Of a DNA stretch of 64,000 nucleotides, positions 43,943 to 55,907 are shown in pieces. The DNA comes from Bemisia tabaci. Taxonomy: Eukaryota > Arthropoda > Insecta > Hemiptera > Aleyrodidae. The DNA is taken from contig NC_092799.1 of NCBI RefSeq assembly GCF_918797505.1, positions 31,322,597 to 31,386,596 of the forward strand. The letters are read 5' to 3'. The notes under the pieces were generated by a model. The model made no database searches and was not told where the DNA came from. It saw only the letters and a program-made list of their open reading frames with translations. A program made the position numbers and the translations under genes. Every line of letters starts with the position of its first letter. Position 1 is the first letter of the stretch.

Positions 43943-45020
43943 ATCTTATCAGATTCTTGAAGAAAAGTGCTACGGAATAATTTAAGCGAAAAAAGGAAAA
44001 ATTCTGTCGAACTCCTAGAAGATAAAGTCGATTTAAAGGTATTTTGGGGCTAAAATACCCAAATCACCGGTAGTAAAAATCCCGTTATATTATTGAAAAG
44101 AAATTGACTCGATATAAATGCAATTGCATTAAATACGTCTTGATTTTGTTATTTTAAACGTCTTTCCATGCAAAGAAGTTCAACCATGTCGTTGCTTTAT
44201 TCATTCATGAATTGAAAGTAAGCAATCTACATCCCGAAAATCTACTGATTTGCCGTAAAAAATTGCAGAAACTTGATATACCAGGTCGATGCACCCACTC
44301 GTTGAATTTACCAACCAATTTTGTGAGTGCAAATGTGTAAGAATCAATATGCTATAGTCATTTTGGGTGCATTTATTTTTCATGAAACAATAATAATTTC
44401 AATCCCGAAAAAACCATCAATTTTCCGTATAAAATCGAAAAAATCAAAATATGTCAACTCCCCGACGTGAAAATTAGATTCTACGTATGTAAAATGTAAA
44501 TACTTATGTATCGATATGCTGAACAGAACTATGTGTGGACAGTCAGAAGCCCGCGGCAACATTAATTCAACAGAAAAACTGTAAAAATTAGATAGGATTT
44601 TAGCCGCTTTGCCCGCCTCTCCTCGCTACTTACAACAAACCGTTCTTATACTCATCTCAAAATTTTTCTCAGAGCTTTGGGTTATTATCAGCTTCCATTT
44701 AAACTCCGGTTCGATGGCCGAATCGGCTGCCAAAAAAGCAAGCCACTGTTGAGGGGTTCTATGAGAAATTCGTGATATTATCGGCTCTCAGGAAATCACC
44801 CCATGGCTAAAATTGGTGGTATAAATGTTTAAGTGCTTAAAATAATCGTATTCAAGAAACTAAGGAATTAAACTATGGAGTCAATTTCTTTTTAATAATA
44901 TAACGAATTTACTACCGGTGATTTAGCTATTATAGCCCCAGAATACTTTTAAAGCGCCTTTGCGTTCCAGAATCTCGACGGAATTTTTTTTTTTTTTTTT
45001 TTTTTGCTTAAACGATTCAA
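43943..45020. mobile_element. ~1.1-kb element with long degenerate inverted ends
   Basis: Left blocks 'gcgaaaaaaggaaaaattc', 'aaatcaccggtagtaaa' and 'taatattgaaaagaaattgac'-like sequence are mirrored at 44878-45010 by 'gtcaatttctttttaat', 'ttactaccggtgattta' and 'gacggaattttttttt...gctt'. The inside has an old tandem duplication (44190-44370 and 44380-44530), seen as parallel minus-strand frames 44201-44383 and 44380-44562. A T run of about 25 lies at 44982-45006. Confidence 0.6.
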
Positions 45021-45039
45021 GAAACATTGTAGTTAAAAA

Positions 45040-47087
45040 TATAAAGATTTTTCGATTTGGACGTATGAAAAATGTTTAACTCGTTCAGGCACACCGTGTA
45101 TTGTATGGAGTACTGCTGTTATTCGACCGTTGTCTTCAGGTCAAAATTCTTACAAAGAAGCCCCTTGCAAGAGGCAAATTTTTTGTAATTTCTCCCAGTT
45201 TTTTCAGCGTTAGGTATATAAATGAATTGTTTGTCAAATTTTGAGGTCAATTATATTTAATTGTAATTTATACTTTCTTTTTTTCCCCTTCATTTTATTT
45301 TTCGTATCGAGGAGTCGAGGTTTTGTTGATTTCTTCGGATTTCGATTACTGTAACTTCTCTTCTATTCGGCCGATTTTTATGAATGAGGTCTCTTTTTAT
45401 TTGTGTTTTAACGGAGAGTAAGGAAAAAATTGCTAAATACATGCGAAACAATTTTTTTTGAAAATTGGATGAATCCTAGCGTGACGGTGAAATGGTTAAT
45501 GAAGCGTGAGTAATTGGGGTACGGGTATCGGCCGCGTTGGGACCCAAGGCCCATTATTGTTCTTCGTGACGCCGACGCAGTGATCAGGAGCGTGGGGACG
45601 AGAGGGCTTAGTGGACTCCTGTATGAGCCACGTTTAGCAAATGGTCTAATGAGTCTCGAGGCTCATCACAGATTGCACTTACCACTATCCTGGTGGCCCC
45701 GGCTATCAGAGCAAGGAGTACCAACTTTTGAAAAGGATAACAGTGTTGTGGAGATATGTCAAAGCAACGTTGTGAACAAAACGGAGTGAGTGAAATTCTC
45801 ATTCAAGGAGTGCCGAACTGGTCAGCCATCCTCGAATCAGTTCGCTTGCTTCCGCTTATATATGCATATTTTAAATCAGCGCGCCCCATTCTAAGGTTTT
45901 TTTAAAAAAAACCAAGAAACGTAGACTCTTGGTATTCATTACACATAAACTAGCGAGCCCCAGAATGAGAAACAAATTTTAATCATTATTATTGACGGAT
46001 TAGTAAACTTTTTACACGCTTTGGAAAATCTCAGAAGTTCGCGGTAGTCACTTTTCGGTAAGGAACTAGGGGACTCGGTTATTGTATCGAGGGGGGGGGT
46101 CGAAACGATCGCAAAGGCGGTATACTACGTATACGCGCCAAAAAAAATTCGAGTCACATGAGTCATTCGTTCATGCCTACCCCAAAAACTATTTTTCTCT
46201 TGTTACAATTTTGTGAAAATAAAAATTTTATCTGTCATTTGATACATTTTACTGCATTTCCTTCCAGACCATCCAATCGACAAGCGACTTACTCCCATTT
46301 TACGTTCCATCAATTATTCTAAAACTATCATCACTAAAATTAAAGCAGAATATGCGATCATACGTGGAAAAAAAGTAAAGAAGGTTGCATACCCTGCTGT
46401 GGTAGGGCTAATTTAGGACCCGAGAACCCCTTTTGTACATTTTTGTCAACAATCTATCGGATCCGTAGCGAAATATCTCTCTTGTGTATAGAAATAGTCT
46501 TGAGACTAGTCAAGGAGTTTTCGTAGAGAAAAACGGTTGGAATGACTAGGGTAAGCAACCCGCAATGATACCCCTATCACACGTATGATAAATCTGTCCT
46601 TTGAAACTCTTAAACCCCGAAAAAGGAGGCTTTTCCCTCCCGCAATTTCGTTTATTCGGATTTCTTTATATTTTATTACGATTTTCCCAGTCAGTGATCA
46701 CGTCGCAGAACTTTGCAGGGGCTCCGGGAGTTTCTTCTTTTTTTCATTATTATTATTATTATTTCACGGGGACATTTTATAATCTAAAGCCTCGGAATCC
46801 TCTTTGCCGTTGCTTAGATTTTAATCATGGCTGCCTTTTCGAACGGGTTCCCTCGTGTGCACACGAGAAAAGCCCCGAGAGTAGCTTTTCAAGTTGAAAA
46901 AGGGCGAGCATAGGCGATGTCGTTTAAACGTATGCACATCCTCTTGAGTCGGGCCTCGGACTTATCTTCCCCTTTATTTACTTTAAAAATGACATTCGCT
47001 CGGCCCGTATCCGTCCTCTTCAGTCCTCGCACGAGTGCCAGTTAGTGCCTTTGAATCCTCTTCCTCGCTGCGAAAAAAAAAACCTGA
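45040..47087. other. No gene seen
   Basis: The 91-codon frame at 45514 is not recognisable. Its 'gagtctcgaggctcatcac' block resembles 'gtgtctcgaggttcatccc' at about 56849, so part of this may be an old repeat. An ATT microsatellite lies at 46745-46763. Confidence 0.45.
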
Positions 47088-47600
47088 TAGAGTCGGGTCA
47101 AATCGGAGACAATATCGATGACCCAAGTGCAAAACCACGCATCTCCGTTGGCGATGTTGCAGACTTCCCGTCATACTTTATTCTTCCGTTCTACTTTTAG
47201 TCAACGTAATTTCTTGAAAAGTCACACTGGAAAAAAAACACATTGGATCTAGAGTCCAGGCTCTTGAAAACATTGACAAGACAAATACTCTTGATTCAAT
47301 TAGATTTTTGCTTAATTCAAAACGAAATCCGCTTAAATTAAGAGGCTTGGTTCTTGATCTAAGCAAACATCCGATTGAATCAATAGTATTTTTTCTTGTC
47401 GATGTTTTCAAGAGTCTGGACTCTAGATCCAATGTGTTTTTTTTCTAGTGCAAGGGACTTTCATCTTCGTTAGCAGAACATTCTGTTAAAATTTCAAGCT
47501 TTAATTTTACCTTGTTTCTCTTCGAAAAACTAAAATAGGAACAGAAATTTTGAAACAGTGCAATGGAGATACGTTGGTCATTGATACACTTTTGATACTT
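47088..47600. mobile_element. MITE family D, copy D5, split by MITE B4
   Basis: The left piece (from about 47110) reads 'ccacgcatctccgttggcg' and 'gttgcagacttcccgtcat'; the right piece (47451-47590) holds 'cattctgttaaaatttcaag' and 'aaactaaaataggaac', as in D3. B4 lies between them. The flanking 'gagtcgggtcaaatcgg' recurs at about 47614, so D5 and D6 lie in a duplicated block. Confidence 0.75.
47225..47450. mobile_element. MITE family B, copy B4, nested in D5
   Basis: CACTGG...CTAGTG, 226 bp, with CA/CA target duplication (47223-47224, 47451-47452). The arms are near those of B2 and B3. Confidence 0.9.
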
Positions 47601-47604
47601 TGTA

Positions 47605-47840
47605 CCTACTCTGTCGAGTCGGGCAAAATCGGAGACAATATCGATGGCCCAAGTACAAAACCACGCATCTCCGTATGCGACACGTTGCAAGTTCCTTGAT
47701 TCTTACTCCTTGTTAGCAGAATATTCTGTTCAAATTTTCCTTGTTTCCTTGTACCTTGTTCCAAAAAACTATAATAGGAACAGGCATTTTGAAACATTTA
47801 AATGGAGATGCGTTGGCCATTGATACACTGTTGATACCTC
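47605..47840. mobile_element. MITE family D, copy D6 (uninterrupted duplicate of D5)
   Basis: Repeats 'gtcgggcaaaatcggagac' and 'aaaaccacgcatctccgta' from D5 and continues without the B4 insertion, so it shows the empty site. The right part has changed more ('tccttgtttccttgtacc'). Confidence 0.7.
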
Positions 47841-47944
47841 GTACTCTGCCGTGTCATTTAATAGAGCATTAAGTGCAAAAATGAAGTTTTGAGAAACTTG
47901 GCCATGGATTGGGTAGCGTCTGAGCTGAATGAAACTTTGACTTA

Positions 47945-48181
47945 CACGGAAAAAATTAAATTGCTGATTAAAGGATTCAATTGCTGAAAAAAATGACTGC
48001 AATGTTTCAACGTAGATTTAACAACAAAAAAAATACTACAATAACCACTATTGTAAGCTAATTCAACCACGTGGGTGGTCAAAGTAGCATTTTTTTTTGT
48101 TGTAAAATTTACATTGACACATTGCAGTCACTTTTTTTTTAGCAATTGAATTGTTAAATCAGCAATTGAATTTTTTCCGTG
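47945..48181. mobile_element. MITE with CACGGAAAAAATT ends
   Basis: Starts CACGGAAAAAATTAAATTGC and ends with the near-complement finishing TTTTTTCCGTG. Internal 'caattgctgaaaaaaatgactgc' (split here as two blocks) is mirrored. The ends resemble family G, the body does not. Flanks TA and TT do not match. Confidence 0.75.
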
Positions 48182-48273
48182 TTCTGATGACGCTCGGAGC
48201 AACGAGAGGAGTCAAATGAAGGTAACCGCCTAAGCGAACTATTTATTGTGCGGTTTGGTAGGGTAGATTATGC

Positions 48274-48443
48274 ACAGAGGCGGATCCAGCAATTTGGCAA
48301 CACCGGATTCCCTCCATTCAAACCTATGTTAAATAATCGATTCTTACCGGAGCGCACCTGGCCTCTTCAAAAATCGATATATTTCCATCAATTCGTTCGG
48401 TATAAATGGAGAAAAACAATGTTGCCAATTTTCTAGATCTACC
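48274..48443. mobile_element. MITE family J, copy J2
   Basis: 'aggcggatccagcaatttgg' left, 'ccaattttctagatctacc' right, inner 'ataatcgattctt' and 'aaaaatcgatatatt'. Clear sister of J1. Confidence 0.78.
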
Positions 48444-49617
48444 AATGATTATGAATCCAAAGGTAAGAGAGACTGAGAGTCACGAGAGTCATCCGCGCAA
48501 ATGATGCAGCCACAGAGGTATTCTGGCAGCGTCTGCAAAGTCCTCTCTACTCGCGTCGACTCGTTATAGCTTTCTTCAGGACTCAGTGATTTTTGAGGGT
48601 CGGTATACGAGACCGAGTACAGTTCATGAATGGGTCCATGTAAGACAGGATATCTAGCGAGCCACTAATTTAGATACATAGTGTTTTTACTCCACCAAGA
48701 ATGAAAAATGTAGTTTTCAGGATTGAAATTCTAGGAAAAACAAAGGCGTGTCTAGTGTGTTTTCGTTTTCGTGGAGTGAAACAAACTCACAGAATATAAG
48801 TTGAACGAGAGTCAGTTTCTATACTGACTTTACGGGGAAATGATCCATAAAAATAATGCAACAGCCAGCCACCAGAAAATAAGCAATACTGATGTGGAAA
48901 AGTTTTTTCACGTGATATCTGAGGGAAATCAACTTGATTCACCAAGCATTATAGAACTTGCGTCGTAATATGTAGGTTTTACGGGTGAAATCGCCCGTTC
49001 TTGTGTTATAACTGCAGCGTCTCTTTCTGAGCAAAAGAGTCATAAGAAATTGAATTTATAGTCGTTGCGACGCTAAGGTGCAAAGGGATCATACTTGCAC
49101 AGTTTGGCTATGTGTGTTCCGTTGCAGGTTCTACATAAGTTCCTCGAGTTGAATTGAGATGCTGGAGTTATGATTGCGTTTAGGGATCAATTGCATCCGC
49201 TCCACTGCTGTGGTGACTCACTGCGCTCTATCATTAGTACAGAGGATGAACTTGATTTCATCTGGAAAGATCGATGATCAGTTAATTGTTTCATTACAGG
49301 CGTTACTGGTTAACAAAAGTTTTGGGGATTATAAACTTTTGATATGTTGATGTGGATCATTGATTAGACTTTAACCAAATTGATTACATCACAGAGCTTC
49401 TTGAAGTAAACACAATTATTATTCATCACGCTATAACGAAGTTACACTATACATATATACGCGCCAGCAGAGAGATGTTAAAATATAAATTATAATAAAT
49501 CCACGATTGGCGCTTAGTTCCTTTTGACAGAAATACGTCTAAATAGCCCAATTCTTCGGTTGACTCTGGGGCTTCGTAGTCTCTCCTTTGTTTTCTGCGC
49601 TAAGTTCACCACAAAAG
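48444..49617. other. No gene seen
   Basis: Nothing recognised. Confidence 0.45.
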
Positions 49618-50365
49618 CAAGGCCGGATTTACATACTTGCCGCCCCCTTCACATTCGTTTTGAAACATCAATAAAAACCATCATTTGAACGTGTCGGAGG
49701 AGGAGGGGTGCAAAAGACGCGTTTAACTCAAGTTGGGCATTTTAAAAAACCCCTATTAACACTAGCAAAAGTTCACGGAACATTGCGCGAAAGTTAAGTT
49801 CCGTAAACCTATCTCTGTGTGGACAAGGCCTTTCATTCATAAGAAATGAACGAAACAATTATGAAAGAATAAACACGAACGTGATTTCAAATTTTAATCT
49901 CTGCCACTGCGCCGACCGCACTGTGTTTGTCGCAATGCGTGAAGTATCCCTACAGTCTTGTAGGCGCTATGCGTCTCACGCCAACCGCTGCTGACCGGCA
50001 CACTACGTTTGACGCAATGCGTGCAGTATTCATGGAGTCTTGTAGGCGCCAAAATGTGTTTCATGCTGACCGGCGCGTCGAGGGATTCTCCTTTTCATCT
50101 CAAGTCCTTGTCATCATTGCTCTCTGCGCCGCGCCGCTCCAGGCCCAATAGTATATTTGGTTTCTCTCTCAACTACACTAAACTAATGAAAGGTGCTGTC
50201 TTTTGTATCACCGAAAGACGAACAAATTAGAAATAACTATACTCTAATTCTCAGGAAATGAGAAATTTTGTCGCCTTTTTGTGTTTGCAATTTTTTCCTG
50301 AATCTGATTTTTTTTCATATACCTACATTTGAAAAAATTTCAAAATTTGCCGCCATGGGCCACTC
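49618..50365 (+). mobile_element. Non-autonomous hAT-like element, truncated copy
   Basis: Left end 'caaggccggatttacatac' and 'ttgccgccccctt'; the body is collinear with 59337-60221 (including 'gtcttgtaggcgctatg', 'ttctccttttcatctcaagt' and 'aaaggtgctgtcttttg'). The right end stops at 'ttgccgccatgggccac', without the terminal CCGGCCCTG. It carries Q units at 49905-50080 (at least two). The two short frames here are not genes. Confidence 0.8.
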
Positions 50366-50973
50366 ACCAGGAATAATTCTTTATTAAATAAATTACTTTT
50401 CTGTGTTTCAATTACTATGAGAGACCGTTTTTAAAAAACGCTACTCTAAATTTTAGATTTTTTTACTACCCCCTTCTTCCCCTCATCACGCTCCTCTTGA
50501 CCTTTTCTTCTCTCTGGAACGTATTTTATGGACGACCCTTAACGACTAACGTTTGCAAGACATCATTGCGAGACGTGGCAATCTCAGATACTTGGAGCCC
50601 GAAGCTATTTGCAGAAGGAGCTTAAAGCTCGGACGTTCGCTTTGAACTAATTTTTTCACCCGCCGAAAGTTCGCTTGCTCAGTTTATTTCCTTTGTGGGA
50701 GGCTTGGAATGCATCTCGGAAATGGATATTTCGTTGCCTCCATCAACCTCTGCCACCCCCGTAAAATATGATTTCGACCCGGAGTTTGCAACTATCGATC
50801 AGCCTTCAACAAACTTTCACCGCGAAAGTACGGTGAACCGAAGCCTCTACACAGTCTGAATATTTTTGGCGCTTGTGTTGGTACGTGTTCGCAGATACCT
50901 AAACTTACATTTTCTATCGAAAGTTGCTGGCATCATCAGAGCTAATCGCTAATAAAATCAACCCTAACCCCCG
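50366..50973. other. No gene seen
   Basis: Nothing recognised. Confidence 0.45.
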
Positions 50974-51194
50974 CACTGGAAAAAAAAAAAAAAACACATG
51001 GATGTAGAGTCCAGACTCTTGAAAACATTGAAAAGAAAAAATACTCTTGATTCAATCGGATTTTTGTTTGAATCAAAATGAAATCCGCTTAAATTGAGAG
51101 GCTTGGTTCTTGATGTAAGCTAGATTCTGATTGAATCAAGAGTGTTTTTTCTTGTCGATGGGACTCTAGACCCAACGTGTTTTTTTTCCCAGTA
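50974..51194. mobile_element. MITE family B, copy B5
   Basis: CACTGG...CCCAGTA, 221 bp, with CG/CG target duplication (50972-50973, 51195-51196). The right arm has lost the 'ttttcaagagtct' part. Confidence 0.85.
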
Positions 51195-51196
51195 CG

Positions 51197-51693
51197 GTAA
51201 TACTCATTAGAAAAAAAACAAGAAATTTCGAAAAAAAAAATAATTAAATAAATATATTAAAAGACAATGTAGAAACTTTGAATGTTTTGAGGTTGTGCAT
51301 GAACCAAGAACAGGTTGAGTAGTTGCACATCGATGGTGAAACTAGTAAAGCCCGAATTCTTTCTCCATATTTCGAAAAATTCTCTTATGCCAGTCTCAGG
51401 AGAATATAGTTTCAGACATTTGTATGAAAGAATCATAGAATATTTTTGAAAAGCCTAAGACAAAACATACAAAATTCCGTGTAGGTGCTAAAGATTTGTT
51501 TGTAATTATAGTCACTCAAAACAATAGAACAGGATAGGTAACGTGCAAGGTCGAGAACATACTGTTTTTCAGTACCGTCATTCTTTTTTAACGTCTTTTT
51601 TGGCACGTTAAAATCGTTAACTCTATATTCAGTCAATTTTCTATTAACTTAGTCCCATTTTAATCGTCTGTTGTACAGAGTTAGGAAGCATAT
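51197..51693. other. No gene seen; possible decayed D end
   Basis: 'catcgatggtgaaactagt' at about 51329 matches the left end of family D without a partner. A 67-codon minus-strand frame is not recognisable. Confidence 0.45.
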
Positions 51694-51776
51694 TTGGACG
51701 TATTTATGCTAAAAGGAACTACGTTCCACGCACACCCTATGCACATAGTTTCTTTTAGTATAAATACGTCCATTTG
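51694..51776. mobile_element. MITE family E-like, copy E2 (short)
   Basis: 'ttggacgtatttatgct' pairs with 'agtataaatacgtccat', and 'aaaaggaact' with 'agtttctttt'. Only about 83 bp; it abuts D4. Confidence 0.7.
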
Positions 51777-51779
51777 AAA

Positions 51780-52038
51780 TATATCGACGGTGATACTTCT
51801 AAATTTTGTATCTTGGTGTGCGACGATGTAGACTTCCTGTCATTCTCTATTTTTTAAATCGAAAACTAATTATCGTAATTTCTTTACAAGTTCCGTGTTA
51901 TATCTTCTCCGCGCAAAAAATTCTGTGAAGTTTCATGGAATGATGTTGATTCTTTTTCTTTTCAAAAAATTAAATTTGAGTAGAAATGTTAAAACACCGC
52001 AAACAGATGTGTCGTTTGAGAATTATGTCGTCGACATG
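51780..52038. mobile_element. MITE family D, copy D4
   Basis: Left 'atatcgacggtgatacttc', right 'attatgtcgtcgacatg', inner 'gacgatgtagacttcctg' and 'aacaccgcaaacagatg'. Diverged but complete. Confidence 0.78.
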
Positions 52039-52992
52039 TAATAAATCATTTCTTTGAATTTGGCCAATTTTTGTGACAAGGGATTTAGTTTGCATGCGAG
52101 TGCGACTAGTTTCCACCCTCTTATCCAAGAATTATAGTACTAAAACTACAGTATGGTACAATCATAGTAGTAAATCTATAAGCTTATTTCTGTTTTTTTT
52201 TTTTTTTTTTTTTACATTACCAACATTTTCTATCACTTCTAACACCTCTATAAATACTTTTTCAGAATGTGAAAAAAATTTAATGCTACAACCTACTTTC
52301 CCTATAAATTTTCATTTAACGTTTCTGGGGAGGATTTCAAACTTTACTATACTTGCCCGCTCAGAGTTCGCATAAGCTTATATCGGTGACAAGGCTATGG
52401 CGTTAATGGAAGATCGAGATTCACTACTGTCTCCTTATTCTTAATTGGCTGAGTAACAGAGAGATAAATCTTACTAATCATCAAGAATTGTGAAAAGTTA
52501 AAACTTCTAGATTAAAACGAATTCGGAAAGGAGCACAGCGGCGCAGTGAGAGAATGTATTTTATTCCGGTTATATTTCGCAAGGTTTCCCCCGAGCAGAG
52601 ATGAGAACCTATTAGCAAAATTGATTAATCAGACAGTAGGGATCAGCCGGGGTCAAAAGAGGTGGAAGCAAACAAATCGGAAACAAATCGCGGAGGGAAT
52701 CTTCGCGTTATCGTAAGGATGATAATTCATGGGGCAAAAAAGTTGAGCAGGGGAAAAGAAGCCGGCAGGATGACGGAGAAAAGTTTTTAAAATCCTCTCG
52801 CCCCGAAGGGCGAATGGTCACGTAGAACTCTCAATTTCAAGTTCGCGCAAAAAGTGATGCGCAAGTTTTCGCCGCCCTTCAAATTCTTCGATTATGATTC
52901 CCCCGTCGTAAGTTACGCTACGCTCAAATAAATGTTCAACTGATGGTTTAATTTGAAAGGCGCGGGAGTGGGCTCCGCCATCACCCGACGCA
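52039..52992. other. No gene seen
   Basis: A T run of about 21 lies near 52193-52213. The 100-codon frame at 52073 spans it and is not recognisable. Confidence 0.45.
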
Positions 52993-53406
52993 CACTGAAA
53001 AAAAAATCTCGGTGTATTTACTCAGAAAAGGGTAAAATTACCAAGAATTCAGGGTTCTATTTGATCCCAGTTTTTTCTTGGTAAAATTACCATTTATGGA
53101 ATTGGTAATTTTACCGAGAAATCTCGGTAAAATTATTCAACTCTCTCGGTAATTTTACTGGACCTTGGTAAAAACGCCAATATTTTTTATCGACTGCGGT
53201 AGAATTACCGAGATAAAATGGCAAAGTTACCGGGAATTGATTACCAATCAAAGTGGTATTCTTACCTGAAAAAACAGTAAAAATACCGGTTTTTAGGTAA
53301 GCTTACCAGTCTGTCTTGGTAAACTTACCAATAATTGGTAAAAAAAAGTGAGATGGTAAAGATACCGACGGACCTTGGTAAAAACGCCGAGAATATTTTT
53401 TCAGTG
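52993..53406. mobile_element. 'Taccgag' microrepeat MITE with CACTGAAAAAA ends
   Basis: Starts CACTGAAAAAAAAATCTCGG and ends TATTTTTTCAGTG. The body is packed with short direct and inverted copies of 'ggtaaaattacc' and 'cttggtaaaaacgcc', the latter at two positions. 414 bp, non-coding. The internal microrepeats set it apart from other CACTG elements in the window. Confidence 0.8.
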
Positions 53407-53407
53407 C

Positions 53408-53607
53408 GGAAAAAATCTGGAAACCTTAAAAGCTCATAACTCCGTTAATACAAAATGTTGAGATTTAAGAGTGGTCCTATTTGTTTCCTCGTAAAATTTT
53501 CTTTTAGAGGCAGCCCCTTAAAATTTAAAATGTGACTAATTCAGCTCCAAAATGTTCACTTTTAGTCAAAATGATCATGTCCTCTGATTGACTCGATCCA
53601 CTGTGCG
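53408..53607. mobile_element. MITE family R, partial copy R2
   Basis: The right end 'attgactcgatccactgtgc' matches R1. The left end is missing or replaced by the preceding MITE. Confidence 0.6.
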
Positions 53608-54093
53608 ACGATCCCATTCGGGGTCGAAACGGAAATAACGGAATCTTCTCCACGGTCTCAACGTATCCTTGTATGAATATATTTTTGAATTTTCCAAATA
53701 TAACACTACATTTCCCGCAACTTGGATCTTTTCCGCACTGGAGGCGATGCCACTTCGCTGACGATAGAATTTTAAAAATCTGTAAATTGAACATTAGAGT
53801 TGTTGGTGTTGCAATCAAATAAAGCTCAGCACTGTTTTTCGCTAAATTTCCGGAATAACTTCGTGAATTGAGATCTATCGTTTATACATGAGGAGTGTTA
53901 AGCCTATGCTCTTCATATTACATCATCGTACATTGATCGTAATGTTCCTGTGAATACTTCACATTTTTCATGAATGAAAGTTATACCGAAGCGTCTTGGC
54001 GCTAGTTAGCGCGGGTTTCTCTCTGTGCTGGGCTTTTTCCCCCTGTCCTAATCCCTTTTTGATTGCAAGACTTTAAATGTGTCATATTTAAGA
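53608..54093. other. No gene seen
   Basis: Nothing recognised. Confidence 0.45.
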
Positions 54094-54212
54094 TTAAATG
54101 GCCTTATTTTGGCCAAACGGGAGTATGTGCATTATTACATGGGCTCTGTCGTGCATATATTTTTATGGGTCTTAGGGCTCATGTCTTAATGCACATAGTT
54201 CCTTTCGGCAGT
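54094..54212. mobile_element. MITE family E, copy E3 (ends worn)
   Basis: Keeps the centre 'tatttttatgggtctta' and 'gggctcatgtcttaatgcac', then 'atagttcctttcggcag', as in E1 and E4. The outer ends have diverged. Confidence 0.7.
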
Positions 54213-55445
54213 GAAAAGCAAATCCTGAGCGGATTTGTGACTTTAAGAATTTCGTTTCCCTCTTTTGAAAAAATGCTACATGTGTCATTTAAACGTCAAT
54301 AATCACGAATTGCGAATATTGCGCGTAAGTAATGCGCAGATGTGTTTTACAGATGCATTTTGTAAACGAAAAAACTAATTTTAAACCACAAATCTAAAGA
54401 ATAAAATCGTTATAGAAACTAGAGAAGACATTTTAACATTTAAATGATAGTTGTTTCCCAGTCGGAGTACCCTTCAAATATTAATATTTAGAGTATATCG
54501 ACGGCTAACGAACAATACCGCCCATCGGCAAACCGTCGACGATTTTGCAGAACGAAGAGAAAACTTCACCATTTTTGTAATTTAAAGGTTTTAATGGCAA
54601 TTTTCTCATACATTACAGCGTCATTGAAACGCTCTGCAACCGAATTGGAAGAAAACAATAAAAACAAATTGCTATTCATAATTTTGACGTTAAATGTTCA
54701 AGCTTATTTTTTCAGAAAAACTGAATCTCGGTGTTGTAATAACAATACAAAAACAATTAAGCATCACGTAATCCTTATTTTCACTCTCTGTATTATTCAC
54801 TCTGTCGCATTATACATTATGCATGGTACTCTTTGTGAAACTCCGGGATCTCAATCTTCGTTGTTGCAGTTTACTGCAACTTCGTTACTGCAGTTTCCAA
54901 GGATTGCTCCAACGGTCGACACAAGCGGGCCTGTCCTTCTTTCGTCCTTCGGTGAGTTTCCATGTCGACGGAAAATCAACCATGTTTTTAGGTCAATGAT
55001 CGTCCGGGAAATTAATGACGATTAAAATCGTCGTTCACTCGGTTTGCTCCGTTGAAATTTAAACCGTTTCATCCCAGTGGAGCTCTCTCCGTCCACCTTT
55101 ATTCGCAGACTTTTCAAGGGTATCCTCAAGTTAATTCTAGTTCCATCATTCCGAAGGAGTTCCATGTGGGACGCGGCAACGTCATGTGTTGAAGTTTCTG
55201 TGATGCAATAAAAATGTCCCATTTTATGCTCCATCTCGTTAATTGAGCGAACGATGCGGACGAAGCTCCGTGCTTCTTCATGTAAACTAAACAGTCTTTT
55301 TATTTTCATAATGCGAGTAAAATGTTTCCCTTTCGAGTGATGAGGATGCGACGATTCGCCTCACTGCGGCAGGAGCCCGCTCGCTCCTGTAAGGATCTCG
55401 GACTGCTAGACGAGAAACAAAAAAATACAAGTTCTCGGGAGCCTG
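54213..55445. other. No supported gene
   Basis: Holds the longest open frame outside known repeats (54594-55025, 143 codons, +) and a 95-codon frame on the minus strand (55022-55309). The 143-codon product begins like AT-rich noise (KNKLLFIILTL) and has no domain I recognise. I do not call it a gene, but it is the best remaining candidate here. Confidence 0.35.
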
Positions 55446-55534
55446 CTCTGTCGTGCTAAGAAAAAACGCCGTATGATCACTTGGACGTTGCCGAATTTGA
55501 ATTTCCCAGGATAAAATTTGTAATTTTGAAAACA

Positions 55535-55712
55535 CACTGGGGAAAAAAAACACATTCGATCTAGAGTCCAGACTCTTGAAAACATTGACAAGAAAAAGGA
55601 CTCTTGATTCAATCAGATTTAAGCTTAAATCTGATTGAATCAAGAGTATTTTTTCTTGTAGATGTTTTTAAGAGTCTGGACTCTAGATCCAATGTGTTTT
55701 TTTTTTCCAGTG
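55535..55712. mobile_element. MITE family B, copy B6 (shortened)
   Basis: CACTGG...CCAGTG, 178 bp, central part deleted so that 'tcaatcagattta' and 'aaatctgattga' almost meet. Flanks CA and CG do not match exactly. Confidence 0.85.
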
Positions 55713-55769
55713 CGCAGTTTTCTTTCCCGTGCGACACAGGATGACAAACACGCTTTTGGAATCACTCCT

Positions 55770-55907
55770 CACCGGAAAAAAAAACACATTGGATCTAGAG
55801 TCCAGACTCTTGAAAACATTGACAAGAAAAAATACTCTTGATTCAATCGGATTTTTGTTTGAATCAAAACGAAATCCGCTTAAATCCAATGTGTTTTTTT
55901 TCTAGTG
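55770..55907. mobile_element. MITE family B, copy B7 (one arm deleted)
   Basis: Left end CACCGGAAAAAAAAACACAT with a full left arm; after 'gaaatccgcttaaatcc' it jumps straight to the terminal 'aatgtgtttttttt' and 'ctagtg'. The right arm is largely lost. Confidence 0.8.

Noticed and set aside
43677..43985. 102-codon Lys-rich frame
   Set aside because: The start is a translated poly-A tract, and the rest overlaps the left end of a worn inverted-repeat element.
54594..55025. 143-codon frame as a gene
   Set aside because: No domain, AT-driven composition at its start, and no splice or promoter evidence; left as an unresolved candidate.
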